From: Pseudomonadota bacterium
GTDB lineage: Bacteria > Pseudomonadota > Gammaproteobacteria > Burkholderiales > Thiobacillaceae
Direction of reading: 5' to 3'
Assembly: GCA_029558905.1 (NCBI GenBank)
Contig: JAKQCX010000017.1
Location: forward strand, 1 to 46,696
Length of the DNA stretch: 46,696 nucleotides
A program made the position numbers and the translations under genes. The notes beneath the pieces are model-generated. The model was not told where the DNA came from. It did no database searches and worked only from the letters and a program-made list of their open reading frames with translations. Positions 43,954 through 46,696 of the stretch are shown in pieces. Within the stretch, counting starts at the first letter, position 1. Every line of letters starts with the position of its first letter.

Positions 43954-45001
43954 AGGCTGGTGAGAAATCCCCTATGACCCCTGGAATGCGGCCCCCGGTG
44001 CGCTTTTTGCGACCAGCGAAGCGTCGTTTTCCCACACAGGTTGTGGGCATTCGACCCGCTCTTTCAGGGTTTGCGCGCCCCAATTGCTGCCACCGGGCCG
44101 ACGGCAGACGGATTTATCCCGAGGCCGGCATCGGCCGTGCCAGCCTCCCCTGCGGTTGCATCAGATTCAACAAGCGCGTCAGGTTGTAAGCCGCGAAGGT
44201 GAACAGCGTCTGTCCCGACAGCTTGGCCGGGCCGATATGCCGGGTCTTGCGCAGCCCGCCCACGGTCTTGATCCAGCCAAACGCCTCCTCGATCATCTTG
44301 CGGCGCCTGAGGCGCATCGCGTAGCCCTTGCCCCGCGCCGTGCGCCCATCCACCGCGCTGCCCATTGTCTTGCGCGCCACATGCGCCTTCACCCCGAGTC
44401 GCTTCATGGCACTGACGTATTCCTCGGCGTCGTACCCTTTGTCGGCCCCCACCGTGGCGCCCTTCTTGACGCTGCGCGATACCATGGTTTCCGCCGCGTC
44501 CCATTCCGCCCGGCCGTTGGCCTGGGTGGTCTCGACATCCACCACCAGGCCATGCCGGTTCTCGGACAGGGCATGCGCCATGTAGCGCAGCTTGGCCTCG
44601 GTGAACTCACCCTTCTTGTAAAGCCGGGATTCCGGGTCGGTGGTGCTTTGATGGGTGGCGTTGCTGCGCTTCTCGCCCTTGAAGTCCACCTCGGGATTGC
44701 GCCCCGGCGGTCGATCGGGGCCACTGCCGTCCTGCTTCACGAAGCTCTTGTGGCTGGCCCAGGCTTCGATCAGGGTGCCGTCAACGCTGAAATGTTCGTC
44801 GGAGATGAAGCCTTTCCATTCGGCGAGATAGTTTGTCGAAGTCGACGGGGAGGAACTTCAGGCCTCGGTGGATGGGTTTGAAGCGGGGCATTTCGTTCCT
44901 CCCAGCGCGAAGGCAATTTGCAGCATCTGCCGCGCTAATTCGTGCTCGCCGCGCGTTTTTTACCCCGGGGATGCGTTGAAATCAGCATTTGTTCAGCGCT
45001 T
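43954..45001 (-). mobile_element. Decayed IS5-family element abutting the CRISPR array
   Basis: The element spans the transposase pseudogene and about 160 and 108 bases of flanks. Its left end reads AGGCTGGTGAGAAA (43954-43967); on the opposite strand the right end reads AAGCGCTGAACAAA, from 45001 downwards. These are imperfect inverted repeats at best, so the limits are approximate. CTAG, the usual IS5-type target, precedes the left end. The right end touches the first CRISPR repeat. Confidence 0.5.
44114..44893 (-). pseudogene. IS5-family transposase pseudogene with internal deletion and frameshift
   Basis: Read leftwards from ATG 44893, the frame gives MPRFKPIHRGLKFLPVDFD, a usual start for this transposase group, then shifts. 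From about 44824 another frame continues with SDEHFSVDGTLIEAWASHKSF and runs to 44114 as a 208-codon open frame from GTG 44740 (GRNPEVDFKGEKRSNATHQS, ADKGYDAEEYV, RRKMIEEAFGWIKTVGGLRKTR). The DDE residues in VDGT, ADKGYD and EEAFGWIK are kept. About 70 or more residues normally between these parts are missing, and the downstream frame has a stop just before the junction, so the gene is broken. Confidence 0.8.
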
Positions 45002-46696
45002 CCTTAATCCCTTTGAAATCAGGGCGGGTGTGAAATACGAAGCTACGAAGCAAGTCAAGCTGGCGCCTGGTCTTAATCCCTTTGAAATCAGGGCGGGTGT
45101 GAAATGCAACCGCTAAACTCAAAGTGATCGGCGGGAGGAGTCTTAATCCCTTTGAAATCAGGGCGGGTGTGAAATATAAAACCCGTGCCCCCACGGTAAG
45201 GGATCGGTGTGTCTTAATCCCTTTGAAATCAGGGCGGGTGTGAAATACGAACTACAGTCACGACGCGAACGCGAGCAGCTGTCTTAATCCCTTTGAAATC
45301 AGGGCGGGTGTGAAATCAACGAGCTCACGCAGTCCCCCGAGGACTTCCGTCTTAATCCCTTTGAAATCAGGGCGGGTGTGAAATGAAGGAACAAACTTAA
45401 AAGGCGCGGACATGACCGTCTTAATCCCTTTGAAATCAGGGCGGGTGTGAAATAGCCTGTACGGCACCATCTACGGCGCGGATGCCGTGTCTTAATCCCT
45501 TTGAAATCAGGGCGGGTGTGAAATCAAACATCTGCCGGTCTGGTGCGTCTGGTGGATGTCTTAATCCCTTTGAAATCAGGGCGGGTGTGAAATGATTTGA
45601 AAATTTCGAAAGGCTTCATTCCTGCGCCCTGTCTTAATCCATTTGAAATCAGGGCGGGTGTGAAATCGAAATGCGCCGCATCATCGCCCAGCACATTGCG
45701 TCTTAATCCCTTTGAAATCATGGCGGGTGTGAAATAGATGGACATCAAACAAGTTATTGAACAACACGTCTTAATCCCTTTGAAATCAGGGCGGGTGTGA
45801 AATTGCGGCCATCCCTTATATAGAGGTGTCCTCGATGTCTTAATCCCTTTGAAATCAGGGCGGGTGTGAAATCCGGCATGGACCTGAATGGCGTCAGCCT
45901 GGCTGGGTCTTAATCCCTTTGAAATCAGGGCGGGTGTGAAATCCAGTTCATGACCGACAATGCACAGAAGCTGGAGTCTTAATCCCTTTGAAATCAGGGC
46001 GGGTGTGAAATAGGAACACTGTTATGAAGAATGGGAAGAAAGTGGGGTCTTAATCCCTTTGAAATCAGGGCGGGTGTGAAATTCAGCACCTCCGAAGTAG
46101 TGACCTCGTTCTTTGCGTCTTAATCCCTTTGAAATCAGGGCGGGTGTGAAATCACGCTGTAATGTGGCTTAGGCTCCCGCACGTAAGTCTTAATCCCTTT
46201 GAAATCAGGGCGGGTGTGAAATACACCACCATGAACCTGTTCGACATCATCAATGGTCTTAATCCCTTTGAAATCAGGGCGGGTGTGAAATCAGAGAAAA
46301 GTCAGTCTTGAAGGTGAGTGGGCCGGTCTTAATCCCTTTGAAATCAGGGCGGGTGTGAAATCATTAACTACACGGATGTAACCAAGGATCTTGTGTCTTA
46401 ATCCCTTTGAAATCAGGGCGGGTGTGAAATTATCCCGGCGTGGGGCGTATGGATCGAAATGAAGTCTTAATCCCTTTGAAATCAGGGCGGGTGTGAAATT
46501 CGACCAAGAGGCGGAATGGGCGGCAACCATCGGTCTTAATCCCTTTGAAATCAGGGCGGGTGTGAAATGGCCCCCTCCCATCCGGTGCGCAAGTGCTGGG
46601 CAGTCTTAATCCCTTTGAAATCAGGGCGGGTGTGAAATCAACGATGGTCTGATGCTGGCCGCGAACATGGGGTCTTAATCCCTTTGAAATCAGGGC
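45001..46696. CRISPR. CRISPR array, 25 repeats seen, continues beyond the window
   Basis: A 36-base repeat, starting GTCTTAATCCCTTTGAAATC and ending AGGGCGGGTGTGAAAT, occurs 25 times, with 24 complete spacers of 32-37 bases (mostly 33-34). The last repeat (46672-46696) is cut by the window. The first (45001-45036) has TC in place of the opening GT; the copy at 45631 has CCATTTG for CCCTTTG, and that at 45700 has ATGGC for AGGGC. Read on the minus strand the repeat ends GGGATTAAGAC and can form a CCCT/AGGG hairpin. No cas gene or leader is in view. The degenerate repeat at the left suggests that the leader is to the right and transcription runs leftwards. Confidence 0.98.

Noticed and set aside
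44031..44047. Hairpin CCCACA/TGTGGG as a terminator
   Set aside because: No T-run follows on either strand; it lies within the decayed IS flank.
44084..44881. Plus-strand open frame of 265 codons
   Set aside because: It lies antisense to the IS5-family transposase pseudogene, whose DDE motifs are in the other strand.
44982..46581. Several short minus-strand open frames with repeated FHTRPDFKGIKT
   Set aside because: They are translations of the CRISPR repeat and spacers, not genes.

Overview
This GC-rich window looks like a chromosome segment of a Gram-negative proteobacterium of the gamma/beta lineage. The evidence is the first block of housekeeping genes: asd, fimV, an EcfT-like gene, truA, trpF, trpB, trpA, accD, folC, a SPOR-domain gene, cvpA, purF and metZ lie in the order familiar from those groups, and FimV is a marker of type IV pilus-bearing members. 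The flagellar accessory genes flbT and flaF, by contrast, are best known from alphaproteobacteria. I cannot name a genus from sequence alone.

Layout. 1-671: remnant of an IS1380-family element, cut by the window edge. 847-15370: the housekeeping block, tightly packed and all on the + strand. 15360-18237: a Crp/Fnr-type regulator (minus strand) divergent from napD-napG-napH, with a perfect FNR/DNR-type box between them; napA, napB and napC are absent. 18334-18570: a small Hfq paralogue on the minus strand, convergent with napH, with two hairpins between. 19015-20803: flagellin module 1 (flagellin, unknown protein, FlaF) behind a textbook sigma-54 promoter. 20784-33439: a nonulosonic (pseudaminic-type) acid pathway, pseB, pseC, a second NeuB-family synthase, hisH-like, hisF-like, pseA, methyltransferase, pseF, pseG, metallophosphoesterase, ATP-grasp, pseI, methyltransferase. 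33432-39320: one 1,962-residue protein that appears to carry several glycosyltransferase domains and a methyltransferase domain. 39527-41904: flagellin module 2 (flagellin, unknown protein, FlbT, FlaF) behind a sigma-28 promoter. 41970-43952: a membrane DUF2802 protein, a FliK-like protein and an FlhB C-terminal homologue. 43954-45001: a decayed IS5-family element. 45001-46696: a CRISPR array running off the right edge, with no cas genes in view.

How the parts fit. The sugar genes lie between two flagellin modules and end in a multi-domain glycosyltransferase, so the most economical reading is a flagellin glycosylation island: the enzymes make a CMP-activated pseudaminic-type sugar, probably with an acetamidino group added by the PseA/HisH/HisF trio and perhaps methylated, and the large protein assembles or transfers the glycan. 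The two flagellins carry different promoter classes, so filament composition may change with assembly stage. Each flagellin is followed by a member of a small uncharacterised protein family and by FlaF, while FlbT occurs once. No PseH acetyltransferase is visible; an ATP-grasp enzyme and a metallophosphoesterase sit inside the pathway instead.
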